64,000 nucleotides of DNA, from NCBI GenBank assembly GCA_024637295.1, contig JAGXFL010000001.1, positions 311,495 through 375,494 on the forward strand, in the 5' to 3' direction. The notes below the pieces were generated by a model, which worked only from the letters and a program-made list of their open reading frames with translations, was not told the DNA's origin and searched no databases. The position numbers were made by a program, and so were the translations under genes. The DNA is from Sulfuricurvum sp. (GTDB taxonomy: Bacteria; Campylobacterota; Campylobacteria; Campylobacterales; Sulfurimonadaceae). Positions within the stretch are counted from its first letter, which is position 1. Every line of letters starts with the position of its first letter. Below, in pieces: positions 63,111-64,000 of this stretch.

Positions 63111-64000
63111 TGAGGTTAACAGCTGTTTGCGCTAAGAGAATACTGTTGACTACCGCTTTATTACCGATAGTAATAGCTGTTTTTGCTAGGACTACCCCTT
63201 GAAATAGAGAAGTAGCTCCAAGGGTAACTCCTGATCCCGCAACTTGCCAGAAGACATTTTTAGGGAGTGCTCCACCGGTTAGGTATACATGAGTGCTCGC
63301 ACCTGTGGTAAGTGTCCCTGTGATCTGAAGAATCCAAACATCATCTGCACCACCGTTAAGGGTGACATCTGTTCCAAATGGCAATGTCACAGCACTGTTC
63401 CAACGGTAAAGACCTGGAGAGAGTGTTTGCCCTCCTAGATTTCCGGTTGCGAGATTGAGTACATTGGGAAGGAGACGGCCGGCAGCATCATCGTATGCTA
63501 TGCCCATGTCATTTGAAGCTGTGGTCACGTTAGCCGGAGTAGGGGCTGCATAGTCGAATGCATAGACATTTCCAGTCACTTGAGCCGAGGTAGCATGGTC
63601 TGCTCCACCACCTAGAATAAGGCCAAACCCGGTGATAGCTGTGGATGTTACCCCTGGGCCTGTTCCCATGTCGCCTATAATGACCGCAGGAGAAACGGCA
63701 TTGGCTATTCCCGTATTGGCGAATATCGCATAATTACCAGCCAAGCCAAGAACGACAGGATCAGGGCCAGCGGCGGCGGCTGTACCACTGGTTCTAAACG
63801 TCCAGACTTTATTGGCTAGCATGGTATTGCCAGCTAGATCTGTGACCGCGTTGGTGACGGTAGCATTGTAATCGGTTGTGTTGTTCAGATCAACAGTCGG
63901 ATTAAATGTGGCTGTCGTACCAATATAAGTGACAACACCAGTAACTGGAACTCCAGCGGCTGTAGTGAGGGTAAAAGTCGTCGTGTTGATATCAGCAGGA
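63079..64000 (-). CDS. DUF3494 ice-binding-like protein with bacterial Ig-like domain (5' end outside window)
   Basis: The frame stays open to the end of the window, so this is the C-terminal 306 residues of a longer exported protein. The first 65 visible residues are a bacterial Ig-like (Big_5) module (NTTTFTLTTAAGVPVTGVVT, FNPTVDLNNTTDYNATVTNAV). The remaining 220 form a DUF3494 domain: LAGNYAIFANTGIANAVSPAVIIGD, FDYAAPTPANVTTASNDMG, LSPGLYRWNSAVTL, VWILQITGTLTTGASTHVYL and VFWQVAGSGVTLGATSLFQGVVLAKTAITIG. DUF3494 includes ice-binding beta-solenoids, and the Ig module suggests a cell-surface adhesin. ATG at 63822 is internal. GC content is higher than in nearby genes. Confidence 0.88.
   Translation of the reverse strand, partial: PADINTTTFTLTTAAGVPVTGVVTYIGTTATFNPTVDLNNTTDYNATVTNAVTDLAGNTMLANKVWTFRTSGTAAAAGPDPVVLGLAGNYAIFANTGIANAVSPAVIIGDMGTGPGVTSTAITGFGLILGGGADHATSAQVTGNVYAFDYAAPTPANVTTASNDMGIAYDDAAGRLLPNVLNLATGNLGGQTLSPGLYRWNSAVTLPFGTDVTLNGGADDVWILQITGTLTTGASTHVYLTGGALPKNVFWQVAGSGVTLGATSLFQGVVLAKTAITIGNKAVVNSILLAQTAVNLSENNVTKPTP

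Noticed and set aside
1..64000. CRISPR arrays, rRNA genes, insertion sequences or prophage
   Set aside because: No regularly spaced repeats, no rRNA sequence, no transposase and no phage structural genes were seen.

Overview
The window reads as a stretch of chromosome from a Campylobacterota (epsilonproteobacterial) bacterium, most like the Sulfurimonas/Sulfuricurvum group; the genus is not certain. Pointers are the fused CcsBA cytochrome c synthase, the DUF1882 protein between glyA and a SPOR gene, short-form HisG, type III pantothenate kinase, class II DAHP synthase, AcnB, a very large FlgL and sigma-54-type promoters. Genes are dense and most intergenic gaps are under 150 bp.

Layout. 1-4.8 kb: 3' end of glutamate dehydrogenase, ccsBA, and dnaJ behind a bidirectional terminator. 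5.0-8.5 kb: an AT-rich four-gene minus-strand block (WYL regulator, PD-(D/E)XK nuclease-like protein, EVE-like protein, unknown protein) lying between dnaJ and recR and bracketed by a 27-bp direct repeat. This is the best candidate for an undescribed, probably defensive, system. 8.7-15.1 kb: recR, a potassium channel with RCK domains, small membrane protein, secreted glycoside-hydrolase-like protein, rhlE helicase and a Cache-type membrane protein. 15.2-18.8 kb: molybdate regulator and transporter (modE, modA, TOBE protein, modB, modC) with a ModE-type operator. 18.8-27.9 kb: a long co-directional minus-strand run (GGDEF protein, cvpA, fur, lysS, glyA, DUF1882, SPOR, trpE, aroE, unknown). 28-35.5 kb: class II DAHP synthase; gatC, yffB-like and pilT; then YfgM-like, BamB-like, tyrosine recombinase, coaX, hisG and a glycine-zipper protein. 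35.6-46.4 kb: gapA-pgi, dbpA, acnB, ftsK (apparently starting with ATT) and flgL. 46.5-55.6 kb: tRNA-Leu, two small unknowns, an iron-type alcohol dehydrogenase behind a sigma-54 promoter and a long potentially folded leader, an MtfA-like peptidase, an M29-like protein, DUF1294, PLDc_N/SHOCT, MscS, a lone DUF234 domain and a SulP transporter. 55.9-64 kb: envelope and signalling genes (entericidin-like lipoprotein, PAS-GGDEF cyclase, PSD-like decarboxylase, two transglutaminase-like proteins, beta-barrel, repeat lipoprotein, OmpA-type protein, lytic transglycosylase) and a truncated DUF3494 (ice-binding-like) protein running off the end.

How the parts fit. Aromatic biosynthesis is represented by aroG-type, aroE and trpE genes in different transcription units. 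gapA-pgi and acnB serve central carbon flow, with a cofactor loop in GapA that suggests NADPH use. ccsBA serves c-type cytochrome assembly and the mod genes serve molybdoenzymes, in keeping with respiratory metabolism. Start sites were moved from the longest reading frame where a ribosome binding site or signal peptide decided the matter. All family calls come from reading the translated sequence; no database search was run.
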